NCBI GenBank assembly: GCA_900556285.1
Contig: USOF01000110.1
Coordinates: 1-5,360, forward strand
Reading direction: 5' to 3'
DNA: 5,360 bases
Source: an uncultured Collinsella sp.
Lineage (GTDB): Bacteria > Actinomycetota > Coriobacteriia > Coriobacteriales > Coriobacteriaceae
Shown here: one piece after another, positions 1 to 5,360 of the stretch
Position numbering within the stretch: position 1 is the stretch's first letter
Layout: every line of letters begins with the position of its first letter
Position numbers and translations under genes: made by a program
The notes under the pieces: model-generated
The model's input: only the letters and a program-made list of their open reading frames with translations
What the model was told of the DNA's origin: nothing
Databases searched by the model: none

Positions 1-49
1 ACGAGATGCTCAGGAGTCTCGTGGGCTCGGAGATGTGTATAAGAGACAG
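1..49 (+). other. Illumina Nextera adapter left on the contig end (artefact)
   Basis: This is synthetic library sequence, not genome. Positions 31-49 are AGATGTGTATAAGAGACAG, the 19-bp Tn5 mosaic end used in Nextera kits. Positions 16-30 are GTCTCGTGGGCTCGG, the rest of the read-2 transposase adapter. Positions 1-7 (ACGAGAT) match the 3' end of the P7 flow-cell primer, which leaves 8-15 (GCTCAGGA) exactly where the 8-base i7 index belongs; from memory its reverse complement TCCTGAGC is index N704. Genomic sequence starts at 50. Plus-strand reading frames that begin here give peptides such as MCIRDR and MYKRQ, which are known signs of adapter contamination in protein databases. Any gene call that includes these bases is false at that end. 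Confidence 0.98.
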
Positions 50-340
50 GAAAATCTCAAGCGCTGCATCAAACGAAAGACCGGCCGAAAGACCCAAGCG
101 CACAACATCGATCATCTCGGACACTTCGCCGAGCGAAACTCGCGCCGGGCCGCCCGCTCCAACCGCGCCCTTCACTCGCGCGGTCAGGGCATCGACCACC
201 GAGCGACCCGCGGCAGCGACCAGCACCGCCTCGCGCTTGCAGGCCCCTGCGATCTTGCGCGCATCCGCCCGATCCAAACCCGTCGCGACAAATACACTCA
301 GGGCGCACAGGCAAGCCGCAACTGCAACTGGGGCGCTCAT
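50..340 (-). CDS. tadC: TadC-like pilus platform protein, N-terminal 97 residues (cut by contig end)
   Basis: This is the start of a type II secretion F-domain membrane protein, the second platform subunit of the tad/Flp pilus machine, which would sit in the cytoplasmic membrane with TadB and contact the CpaF ATPase. The frame runs without a stop from the ATG at 340 to the adapter junction at 50. Residues 3-20 are hydrophobic and can form a first membrane helix. A basic and Ala-rich stretch follows (about 22-65). From about residue 73 the F-domain begins, with RLGLSAGLSFDAALE, the usual opening pattern of TadC proteins. The start overlaps the tadB stop by 4 nt (ATGA), and a purine-rich stretch (AGGGTGGAG) lies just upstream, so translation is probably coupled to tadB. 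Complete relatives are a few hundred residues, so most of the protein is missing. TadB and TadC are related; I call TadC from its position after TadB and the domain pattern. Confidence 0.85.
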
Positions 341-1038
341 AGCTCCACCCTCATAATGCGCCGGATAACCACCAGGGCAACGGCGTTGAGGGCAAGACCC
401 AGCACCACAGCGCCCGCGCCGGCAGGCGTCGCAAGACCGCGACGAAAATCTGCCGAAAGCAGCGCCAACACCGCGCACATGCCCGCCGGCATCGCCGCGA
501 CCATATGCGCAGACATGCGAGCCTGCGACGTCTTAACATCCAGGCGGCGCTTGAGCTCAATGCGCTCCCCCACCATGCTCGACGCCTCGGACAGTAAGTC
601 GGCAAGCGGAGCGCCAGTGCGCTGTGACACCTTAAGCGCCAAGGTCACAAGCGAAAGACCGGGGGCGTCGATGCGCACGAGCAAGTCATCGAGCGCGTCG
701 GTCGCCGAGATACCGCAATCGATCGCCGCCGCCACCCGCAAAAACTCGGTATGCACCGGTTCTTGCGCATGAGCGCCCACAAAGCGCATGCCCTGGGCCA
801 GCGAATGTCCCGAGGCAAGCGACATGGAAAGTGCGGTAAACGCCTCGGGCATGGCCTCTTCTGCATCGTGTTGCTCGCGCCGGCTCTCAAAGCCATCCCG
901 AGCGGCGCCAGCGGCAATCGGAGCAACAAGTCCCAAGGCAAACCCGAGGGGCGATAACGACACCATCGTTAGTAAAACGCAGCAGACACCGCTCGATAGC
1001 AGCAGAAACGCCAAACGCTCCGAAGCATCCTCGATCAC
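337..1038 (-). CDS. tadB: TadB-like pilus platform protein, main (C-terminal) part of a frameshifted gene
   Basis: This 233-residue frame holds the body of TadB, a membrane protein of the tad pilus assembly platform that couples the CpaF ATPase to pilin insertion. Predicted membrane helices lie at about 8-26, 28-46, 176-196 and 207-226. Between the second and third is the cytoplasmic type II secretion F domain (about 62-170), with FTALSMSLASGHSLAQGM and RTGAPLADLL as recognisable elements. The GTG at 1038 is only the first conventional start in this frame; it has no ribosome binding site, and the frame stays open back to the stop at 1114-1116. The residues encoded upstream of 1038 (LLKKIARSWASLAPARRLGL) look like normal protein and join the fragment at 1262-1092, which carries the strong start signal. 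Joined near 1098 the product would be about 307 residues, normal for TadB. Whether this part alone is made or works is unknown. The stop overlaps tadC by 4 nt. Confidence 0.8.
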   Translation of the reverse strand: MIEDASERLAFLLLSSGVCCVLLTMVSLSPLGFALGLVAPIAAGAARDGFESRREQHDAEEAMPEAFTALSMSLASGHSLAQGMRFVGAHAQEPVHTEFLRVAAAIDCGISATDALDDLLVRIDAPGLSLVTLALKVSQRTGAPLADLLSEASSMVGERIELKRRLDVKTSQARMSAHMVAAMPAGMCAVLALLSADFRRGLATPAGAGAVVLGLALNAVALVVIRRIMRVEL

Positions 1039-1091
1039 GAGGCCAAGGCGACGCGCCGGAGCCAGCGATGCCCACGAACGGGCAATCTTTT

Positions 1092-1262
1092 TCAGCAGAT
1101 CGTTTCCACCAGCTCACGCGGCAGATTCTCTGCCACCGTCTCGAACGCCTGACGCGCCAGCTCCGCCGGCGGCACCCGCGGCACACGAGGTTCCGCCCCG
1201 CACGCCGTCGCGACAGAAAACCCTGCCAAACCCCCTACGACGAGGGGCACAGCGACCTCCAT
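1092..1262 (-). pseudogene. tadB: N-terminal piece of tadB, separated from the rest by a frameshift
   Basis: A 56-codon frame starts with ATG at 1262 and ends at TGA 1094-1092. Its start is the best in the operon: AGGAGGTGG at 1275-1267, with 7 nt between the AGGAGG core and the ATG. Residues 3-20 form a hydrophobic helix ([16 protein letters not shown]), and residues 32-55 are an amphipathic stretch typical of the region before the first TadB core helices. The stop falls inside this stretch, while another frame continues as LLKKIARSW. One extra base would repair it: for example ATC CTG CTG AAA in place of ATCTGCTGAAA would read VETILLKKI. The gene starts 28 nt inside the end of cpaF. Alternatives are a sequencing or assembly indel, a true null mutation, or a separate small membrane protein; I favour a frameshifted tadB. 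Confidence 0.75.
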
Positions 1263-2563
1263 TCGTCCACCTCCTCTTGTGTGAGCGTCCCCGACCGTAG
1301 GCCTTCTGCGATAAACGGCGGCTCGCGGTCAAGCGTCCAGGTGCGCTCGGCGGCATCGAAAGTCACATAGCGCTCGAGCTCTACGCCGCCCGACGCGGCG
1401 CGACGCACCCCCGAATACGAGGAGACGAAGCGCCTGCCATCGGCGTGGCGCTCGGACATCACGATGCCGTCGAGCGCCATGGCAATCTGCTCCTCGATGA
1501 GCTCGCTCGGCAGATCGATGCCATAACGTGCAAGCAACGTCAGACGCACCACGGTCTCCTGCTCGGAACCCGCATGAAGCGTGGTGAGCGACCCGTCGTG
1601 GCCCGTGTTCATGGCCTGCAACATGTCGCAGCACTCGGCACCGCGCACCTCGCCCACCACGATGCGGTCGGGGCGCATGCGCAGGGCATTGGTCACCAGG
1701 TCGCGGATCGTCACCGCGCCCTCGCCCTCAATTGAAACCTCGCGCGCCTCTAGACGCACCACGTGTGGATGATGCGCAAACTTGAGCTCGGCAGAGTCCT
1801 CGATCGTCACGATGCGCTCGCCGGTGGAAATCTCACATGACAACGCGTTGAGCAGGGTGGTCTTACCAGATCCCGTGCCTCCCGCAACCGCCAGGTCCTG
1901 TCGCAGCGACACCGCGCACGACAACAGCTGCGCATACCAAAGCGGCAGCGACCCCAGCCCCACAAGCTCGTCCAGCGAGCAGATGCGGTCCGAGAACTTT
2001 CGGATGGTGAGAATCGGTCCGTCAATCGCCACAGGCGGAATCACCGCGTTGACGCGATAGCCCGTTTTGAGGCGGGCGTTGACGATGGGGCTGCGCTCGT
2101 CGATACGGCGGCCAAGTGGCGAGATGATGCGGTCGATAAGCACACGGATCTGCTCATCATCCTCAAACGCATGCTCGATGGGGTGCAAGACGCCGCCGCG
2201 TTCAAAGAAAGCCGAGCGGCAGCCGTTAATCATGATCTCGGTAACGGTGTCGTCCTCGATGAGCGGCTGCAACGGCCCCAAGCCCACCACGTCATCCAAA
2301 ATCTCGTCGATGATGGTCTCGCGCTCGGGCGTCGCGAGATCGGTCGGTTCCTCAACATTGAGCGCCGCCTCCACCGCGGGACGCAATTCCGAGCGGGCAA
2401 GTGCCGGGTCGATATAGGCGCTGATACGCGCCACTTCGTCGTAACCCATGCGGTCCATCACGGCGCGCTTGGTGCGTCGTTTCACCGCGCGGCGACGCCC
2501 CGCATCTACAGGCGCTGCCGCCGCTGCAGCGCCGGCAGCCTTAATCCTCGTTTGCAGGCTCAT
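1235..2563 (-). CDS. cpaF: CpaF/TadA family ATPase, tad pilus assembly motor
   Basis: Cytoplasmic hexameric secretion ATPase of the type II/IV (GspE/VirB11) superfamily that powers Flp pilus assembly at the TadB/TadC platform. At 442 residues it is of normal length for CpaF. The N-terminal 35 residues are basic and contain an Ala run (11-17). The N-terminal domain spans about 80-210, with [20 protein letters not shown] and the [16 protein letters not shown] segment. The Walker A motif is GGTGSGKTT (228-236, K234 and T235), the Asp box is [10 protein letters not shown] (251-260, E255), the Walker B region is [11 protein letters not shown] (300-310, E305), and the His box is [13 protein letters not shown] (321-333, H330). 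All catalytic elements are present, so the enzyme should be active. The ATG at 2563 overlaps the cpaE stop by 4 nt (ATGA), and GAGGGTG at 2577-2571 serves as ribosome binding site. The last 28 nt overlap the start of tadB. Confidence 0.95.
   Translation of the reverse strand: MSLQTRIKAAGAAAAAAPVDAGRRRAVKRRTKRAVMDRMGYDEVARISAYIDPALARSELRPAVEAALNVEEPTDLATPERETIIDEILDDVVGLGPLQPLIEDDTVTEIMINGCRSAFFERGGVLHPIEHAFEDDEQIRVLIDRIISPLGRRIDERSPIVNARLKTGYRVNAVIPPVAIDGPILTIRKFSDRICSLDELVGLGSLPLWYAQLLSCAVSLRQDLAVAGGTGSGKTTLLNALSCEISTGERIVTIEDSAELKFAHHPHVVRLEAREVSIEGEGAVTIRDLVTNALRMRPDRIVVGEVRGAECCDMLQAMNTGHDGSLTTLHAGSEQETVVRLTLLARYGIDLPSELIEEQIAMALDGIVMSERHADGRRFVSSYSGVRRAASGGVELERYVTFDAAERTWTLDREPPFIAEGLRSGTLTQEEVDEWRSLCPSS
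1267..1276 (-). promoter_or_regulatory. Strong ribosome binding site of tadB inside the end of cpaF
   Basis: On the minus strand the sequence is GAGGAGGTGG followed by ACGA and the ATG at 1262. It is almost perfectly complementary to the 16S anti-Shine-Dalgarno sequence, with ideal spacing. It fixes the tadB start within the last codons of cpaF and argues that the short frame starting there is the real beginning of tadB. Confidence 0.8.
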
Positions 2564-4212
2564 CGCTGATCACCCTCGCGCGACCAGGGAAGGCGGATAC
2601 GCGGGCGTTCGGTGCGCGTTGCACGGTCGGCGACCATATCGCTCCAAGGGCCGACGGCGCACCCCAGTTCCACGAGCATCTCGCGCGTGGCCTCGCGCAC
2701 GCTAGTCGCAAAAGCGCTGGTCTGCCCCACTGCCTCGTCAGCGCGCCCAAACGCCATGAGCGCGGCGAGATCCTGCCCGCCATCGGCGATACGAATCTTG
2801 GAGCTCAACGCACAGGCAATCTCAAAGCGCATGGCGACGTCCTCGTCTGCCCCGCGCGCACCGAACCGGTTGAACACGGCGCTCATGCGCGTGCGCGGCA
2901 CACCTACTCGACTTGCCAGTTCAATGGCGCGCGACGCCGATGTCGCGGACGACACCGCCGCATCGCCAACGACCAGGCAACGGTCGCTTGCCGCCACCGC
3001 AGCCGCCACGGCATCGCCCCAAAAGACCGAGGTATCGATAAAGACCACGTCGGATTCGCGACGCAGGACATCGAGCAGCAGCTCCACCGGACGTGCCATG
3101 AGCTCGGCTTGCTCGGGCGCCGCGACGGGGCCCCAGAGCGTAACGCCCGGCGCCACGCGCATCGAAACAGCTACGATATCCGGCTCGGCAAGCGCGCCCG
3201 TCGCCGACGGCTCGATAAGTGCCGCCATATCGTGCGGAGCATCGACGCCTAACAAGTCGTAAAGGTTTCCAAACATCAGGTCCAGGTCGAGCACGGCGGC
3301 ACGCAAGCCCAACAGCGACGATGTGTGTGCCATGGTGGCAACGATCGTCGACTTGCCGCAACCGCCCGAACCCGAAATGGCGCAGATGACCGGAGCTCGA
3401 TGCGGCGGAGCGGCAGCGTCTGTCGGCGGCATCGGAGGCGGCGGGGCGGGCGTCGGTGACAGCGTCCCCGTCTCCCCCGCCGCAACTACACGCTGCGTCC
3501 AAGCCGGCATGGCAGCTTGTTCGGTCTGCGAGGCAAGCTCGTTCTGTGCAATCTGCTCATGCTGCATCAGCGACAACTCGCCGCACCCGGCAAAGCCCTC
3601 AACTTCGTCGAGTTCATCCGCCAGATTCACGCCGTGCACGTATCCCATATCTACAGCCGGGGAGTCGCCAGCATGCTGCGCCGGTCCTCCAGCGTCATCG
3701 TATACAAGGGGGTTCCGGGGGCGCCGACCATGCTCGGCTTCCGCTTTTCCATAATCATCAACACGCGGGCCTCTTGTAGCGCGAGGCGCCCCGGGTTCCC
3801 TATCAACAAAAGCATCGGGCTGAATCGTCATGCGCCGATCGGAATCAACCGCTCCCTCGCCCGCTCGCCCGTTGCTGCATATACTGTGCGCAGCGATGAC
3901 CTCGGTCGCCCCCGCGCGAAACAGCCCCTCGATATCCGACGGATCGAGTGCTTCTATCAACACGACCACGCGACTCACGCGGCCTTCGGCCGTCAGGCGC
4001 GCAACAGTCTTGCGCACATCTTCGGTATCAAACAGAGACGCCGCGATGATGGCAGCCCCGCGGCGCGACGGAAACGCCCGAGCCATGGAAATCAGCCCGT
4101 CCAGGTCACCCACGCGAAGCACCTGTGCACCCGCATCACGGCCCTCGACTTCCCGCTGCAACAGCCCGTAATCGCCGCACGCGCAGCACGCAAGCCAGAT
4201 CGCCTTCATCAC
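2560..4212 (-). CDS. cpaE: CpaE/TadZ-like MinD-family ATPase with a receiver-like N-terminus and long linker
   Basis: A pilus assembly protein of the CpaE/TadZ group, which places the tad machine at a site on the membrane. In the 550-codon frame, residues 1-110 resemble the degenerate receiver domain of CpaE (alternating hydrophobic strands such as RVVVLIEALD, 81-90, then LFRAGATEVI). Residues 111-273 are a low-complexity linker rich in Ala, Gly, Pro and acidic residues, ending in a proline run (254-263). Residues 274-520 are the MinD/ParA-like ATPase: P-loop SGSGGCGKST (280-289), AVLDLDLMFGN (306-316), a CpaE hallmark, and Walker B-like VVFIDTS (389-395). The lysine that opens the usual KGGxGK motif is Ser282 here, while the P-loop lysine K287 is kept. 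The frame opens with GTG ATG; GGAGG (4223-4219) is 6 nt from the GTG at 4212 and 9 nt from the ATG at 4209, so either could be used. It overlaps cpaB by 4 nt and cpaF by 4 nt. Confidence 0.88.
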   Translation of the reverse strand: MMKAIWLACCACGDYGLLQREVEGRDAGAQVLRVGDLDGLISMARAFPSRRGAAIIAASLFDTEDVRKTVARLTAEGRVSRVVVLIEALDPSDIEGLFRAGATEVIAAHSICSNGRAGEGAVDSDRRMTIQPDAFVDREPGAPRATRGPRVDDYGKAEAEHGRRPRNPLVYDDAGGPAQHAGDSPAVDMGYVHGVNLADELDEVEGFAGCGELSLMQHEQIAQNELASQTEQAAMPAWTQRVVAAGETGTLSPTPAPPPPMPPTDAAAPPHRAPVICAISGSGGCGKSTIVATMAHTSSLLGLRAAVLDLDLMFGNLYDLLGVDAPHDMAALIEPSATGALAEPDIVAVSMRVAPGVTLWGPVAAPEQAELMARPVELLLDVLRRESDVVFIDTSVFWGDAVAAAVAASDRCLVVGDAAVSSATSASRAIELASRVGVPRTRMSAVFNRFGARGADEDVAMRFEIACALSSKIRIADGGQDLAALMAFGRADEAVGQTSAFATSVREATREMLVELGCAVGPWSDMVADRATRTERPRIRLPWSREGDQR

Positions 4213-4868
4213 TCGTCGCCTCCGCTCTTTTTGCCGCGCGCCGTGGCGGGAATCGTCAAGCTGACCGTTCCCTTGCCCGAGGCTCCCAGCAGTTCCTTGA
4301 CGTCTTCGGGGTCAGCCGCCAGCGTCACCCATTCGATCTTGCCCTCGCGCGTGGCACCGGAATCCTCACTGGTATCGATCACGTGCGCGCCGCACAGTCG
4401 ATCGGTTACGCCGTCTTTTTGCACATACACATCCACGTAGCTGCCCACGCCCGTGGCGCCGCCGACCGAGTGCTCGGCATCGACCGCCACCGAAACGGCG
4501 ACCTTGCCCTTAGGCACCTCGAGCTTGTGGCTCTCGGCCTTGGTGTAGACATTGCAGATCACGGCGTTTTTGGGAATACGCGAAGTCGTCACGTCGCCGC
4601 GCACCTGGCGCAGCTCGGTCGCCGCGTCACGCGGCAGCAGACTTGTCAGCCATTCCTGGGTTATGACATTGGTCTCATCGAGGGTCTCGCCCACATCGAT
4701 ATCGCGCGCCGCGACGCATACCTCGACGCGATCGCCACCGTACTTGGCCAAGGTCTCAGCCTGGACCTGTTCGGCTTGCGAGCGGATCGACGAGCCGTAA
4801 ACCATGCAGAGCAGAGCAGCGAGCACGCCCGCGACCAGACTGATGGCGATGCGCCTGCTCTTGTTCAC
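4209..4868 (-). CDS. cpaB: CpaB/RcpC family SAF-domain pilus assembly protein
   Basis: A membrane-anchored extracytoplasmic protein of the tad pilus assembly system and the first gene of the operon in this window. From the GTG at 4868 it has 219 residues. Residues 5-25 are a single N-terminal membrane anchor after a short basic start (NKSRR). Residues 48-108 form a SAF domain (VCVAARDIDVGETLDETNVI, then RIPKNAVI). Residues 117-208 match the RcpC/CpaB C-terminal region (VPKGKVAVSVAVD, then VGSYVDVYV), ending in a basic and acidic tail. An upstream in-frame ATG at 4883 would add 5 residues (MRGAA), but no ribosome binding site precedes it. The GTG has AGGAG (4878-4874) 5 nt upstream, so I choose the GTG. 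In Gram-negative tad systems CpaB works with the secretin; no secretin gene is seen next to it here. It overlaps cpaE by 4 nt (GTGA). Confidence 0.9.
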   Translation of the reverse strand: MNKSRRIAISLVAGVLAALLCMVYGSSIRSQAEQVQAETLAKYGGDRVEVCVAARDIDVGETLDETNVITQEWLTSLLPRDAATELRQVRGDVTTSRIPKNAVICNVYTKAESHKLEVPKGKVAVSVAVDAEHSVGGATGVGSYVDVYVQKDGVTDRLCGAHVIDTSEDSGATREGKIEWVTLAADPEDVKELLGASGKGTVSLTIPATARGKKSGGDE

Positions 4869-4873
4869 GGCCG

Positions 4874-4880
4874 CTCCTCT
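4874..4880 (-). promoter_or_regulatory. Ribosome binding site deciding the cpaB start
   Basis: AGAGGAG on the minus strand, 5 nt before the GTG at 4868. It lies inside the reading frame that starts at the ATG at 4883, and no purine-rich site precedes that ATG. This makes GTG 4868 the better start. Confidence 0.65.
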
Positions 4881-4891
4881 CATGGCAGTGC

Positions 4892-4905
4892 CGGGCGAAT
4901 GCCCG
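4892..4905. repeat. Small hairpin in the cpaB leader
   Basis: CGGGC-GAAT-GCCCG, a perfect 5-bp GC-rich stem with a 4-nt loop, about 12 nt before the cpaB ribosome binding site. It could fold in the leader mRNA. It has no U tract and may be chance in GC-rich DNA. Confidence 0.35.
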
Positions 4906-4954
4906 TACCACCATTGTCTGGGCGGTCAGAGTGCAAAGCGGCGCAATCGCGATC

Positions 4955-4976
4955 TTGGTTTTCGATGTCAAACCAA
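4955..4976 (-). promoter_or_regulatory. Inverted repeat enclosing a TTGACA box (candidate promoter or operator)
   Basis: TTGGTTT (4955-4961) and AAACCAA (4970-4976) are perfect 7-bp arms around an 8-nt spacer. On the minus strand a perfect -35 consensus, TTGACA, lies at 4971-4966, partly inside one arm. The matching -10 position (17-nt spacing, 4948-4943) reads GATTGC, a poor match, so a sigma-70 promoter is not secure; an activator could compensate. The location, between the rsgA terminator and cpaB, is where the tad operon promoter should be. Confidence 0.4.
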
Positions 4977-4978
4977 TC

Positions 4979-5029
4979 GCTGACCAAAAGCTGACCAGCC
5001 CGTCAAGCTCGTGGCAAGGTTTTGGTCAG
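4979..5029. repeat. Direct and inverted CTGACCA repeats upstream of the tad operon (candidate operator)
   Basis: GCTGACCA occurs at 4979-4986 and again at 4990-4997, an 11-bp step (about one helical turn). TTTTGGTCAG at 5020-5029 is the perfect 10-bp inverted copy of CTGACCAAAA at 4980-4989, with a 30-nt spacer. A further GGTCAG sits at 4924-4929, so this hexamer or its complement appears four times within about 106 bp of non-coding DNA. The arrangement suits binding of a dimeric regulator to adjacent sites. No regulator gene is in the window, so the protein is unknown. Confidence 0.5.
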
Positions 5030-5068
5030 TACGTCAGCAAACTGCATGTTTCGAGGCTTTTCCGCAGC

Positions 5069-5103
5069 AAAAAAGCCGTCTCCCGAACAGTTGGGAGACG
5101 GCT
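5069..5103 (-). terminator. Rho-independent terminator of rsgA
   Basis: GCCGTCTCCC (5075-5084) pairs perfectly with GGGAGACGGC (5093-5102) around an 8-nt loop. The A at 5074 and T at 5103 can extend the stem to 11 bp. On the minus strand the stem is followed at once by a run of six T (5074-5069). It begins 18 nt after the rsgA stop codon. No T tract follows on the plus strand, so it acts in the minus direction only. It separates rsgA from the tad operon, which therefore needs its own promoter within about 5068-4880. Confidence 0.93.
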
Positions 5104-5120
5104 GTCATAGGAAAAATCAA

Positions 5121-5360
5121 TTACAGATGGACATCGGGATCGAGCATTTGAGCACTCACGCGCATGGATGACGCCAGGTTTTGGAACGTTTCCAAACGCA
5201 GGCTGTCGATCTGCCCGGCGTCCTCGGCCTCGCGAACGGCACAACCCGGCTCATGGGTATGCGTGCAATCGCCAAACCGGCACGCACGCGATGCCTCGAC
5301 AATCTCGGGGAAGGCGCGCGCCAGACCCCGCTCGTGACCCACGAGCGGTAGGCTGCGTAG
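5121..5360 (-). CDS. rsgA: RsgA, small ribosomal subunit GTPase, C-terminal 79 residues (cut by window end)
   Basis: The end of RsgA (YjeQ/EngC), a circularly permuted GTPase that helps late maturation of the 30S subunit in the cytoplasm. The frame is open to the window edge and stops at TAA 5123-5121. The residues after the edge (RSLPLVGHERGLARAFPEI) fit the segment that follows the GTPase DTPG motif in this family. The decisive motif is CRFGDCTHTHEPGC, the C-x4-C-x-H-x5-C zinc knuckle of RsgA, with all four ligands present. The C-terminal helix (ETFQNLASSM) follows as usual. The GTG at 5342 is internal and not a real start. The gene ends 18 nt before a strong terminator. It is a housekeeping gene and probably unrelated in function to the pilus operon. 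Confidence 0.93.
   Translation of the reverse strand, partial: LRSLPLVGHERGLARAFPEIVEASRACRFGDCTHTHEPGCAVREAEDAGQIDSLRLETFQNLASSMRVSAQMLDPDVHL

Noticed and set aside
31..49. Tn5 mosaic end that might indicate a natural transposon
   Set aside because: It is joined to Nextera read-2, index and P7 sequence in the exact kit order, so it comes from library preparation and not from an insertion.
35..772. A 245-codon plus-strand frame, and another at 6-356
   Set aside because: Both start inside the synthetic adapter and run antisense to tadB/tadC. Their composition (Arg/Ser/Thr-rich, no domain pattern) is that of a shadow frame in GC-rich DNA.
1087..1100. Programmed -1 ribosomal frameshifting in tadB at the A-run
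   Set aside because: The five-A run lies after the in-frame TGA on the minus strand, so ribosomes in the first frame would stop before reaching it. I see no canonical slippery heptamer just before the stop.
3517..4440. A 307-codon plus-strand frame opposite cpaE and cpaB
   Set aside because: The minus-strand frames here have clear CpaE and CpaB motifs. The plus frame crosses a gene junction, has no ribosome binding site that I can see and shows no recognisable domain.
4125..4994. A 289-codon plus-strand frame covering cpaB and the leader region
   Set aside because: It runs antisense to the well-supported cpaB and into its control region, and has no family resemblance; a GC-driven shadow.
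4978..5006. Second promoter with TTGACG (5006-5001) as -35
   Set aside because: The hexamer 17 nt downstream (TCAGCG at 4983-4978) does not resemble a -10 box.

Overview
The window is a short, high-GC stretch in which every gene I can support lies on the minus strand. It reads, from right to left, as the start of a tad (tight adherence / Flp-type IV pilus) operon placed just downstream of rsgA. Protein style (Ala/Arg/Asp-rich, GTG starts, strong purine-rich ribosome binding sites) and the compact tad set suggest an actinobacterium, most likely Coriobacteriia and perhaps Collinsella. That assignment is from general familiarity and was not tested by a search.

Layout, in transcription order. 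Positions 5360-5121 hold the C-terminal end of RsgA (ribosome assembly GTPase) with its zinc-binding Cys/His knuckle, followed by a clear rho-independent terminator (about 5069-5103). Positions 5068-4869 are an intergenic control region with clustered GGTCAG/CTGACC repeats, a 10-bp inverted repeat and a TTGACA box inside a second inverted repeat. The tad genes follow: cpaB/rcpC (4868-4209), cpaE/tadZ (4212-2560), cpaF/tadA (2563-1235), tadB (1262-337, apparently split by a frameshift near 1093-1100) and the first 97 codons of tadC (340-50). Junctions overlap by 4 nt, or by 28 nt at cpaF/tadB, so this is one translationally coupled operon.

The proteins should form the inner-membrane machine of the pilus: CpaF is the ATPase motor, TadB and TadC are the membrane platform, CpaE is a MinD-like localisation factor and CpaB is a membrane-anchored SAF-domain assembly protein. 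Pilin, prepilin peptidase and TadE/F-like pseudopilins are not in the window and would be expected beyond its left edge.

Positions 1-49 are not biological. They match the Illumina Nextera read-2 adapter with the end of P7 and an 8-base index, so the contig ends inside tadC. I see no undescribed system. The points worth attention are the adapter artefact, the tadB frameshift, the repeat-rich operon leader and the altered P-loop and long linker of CpaE.
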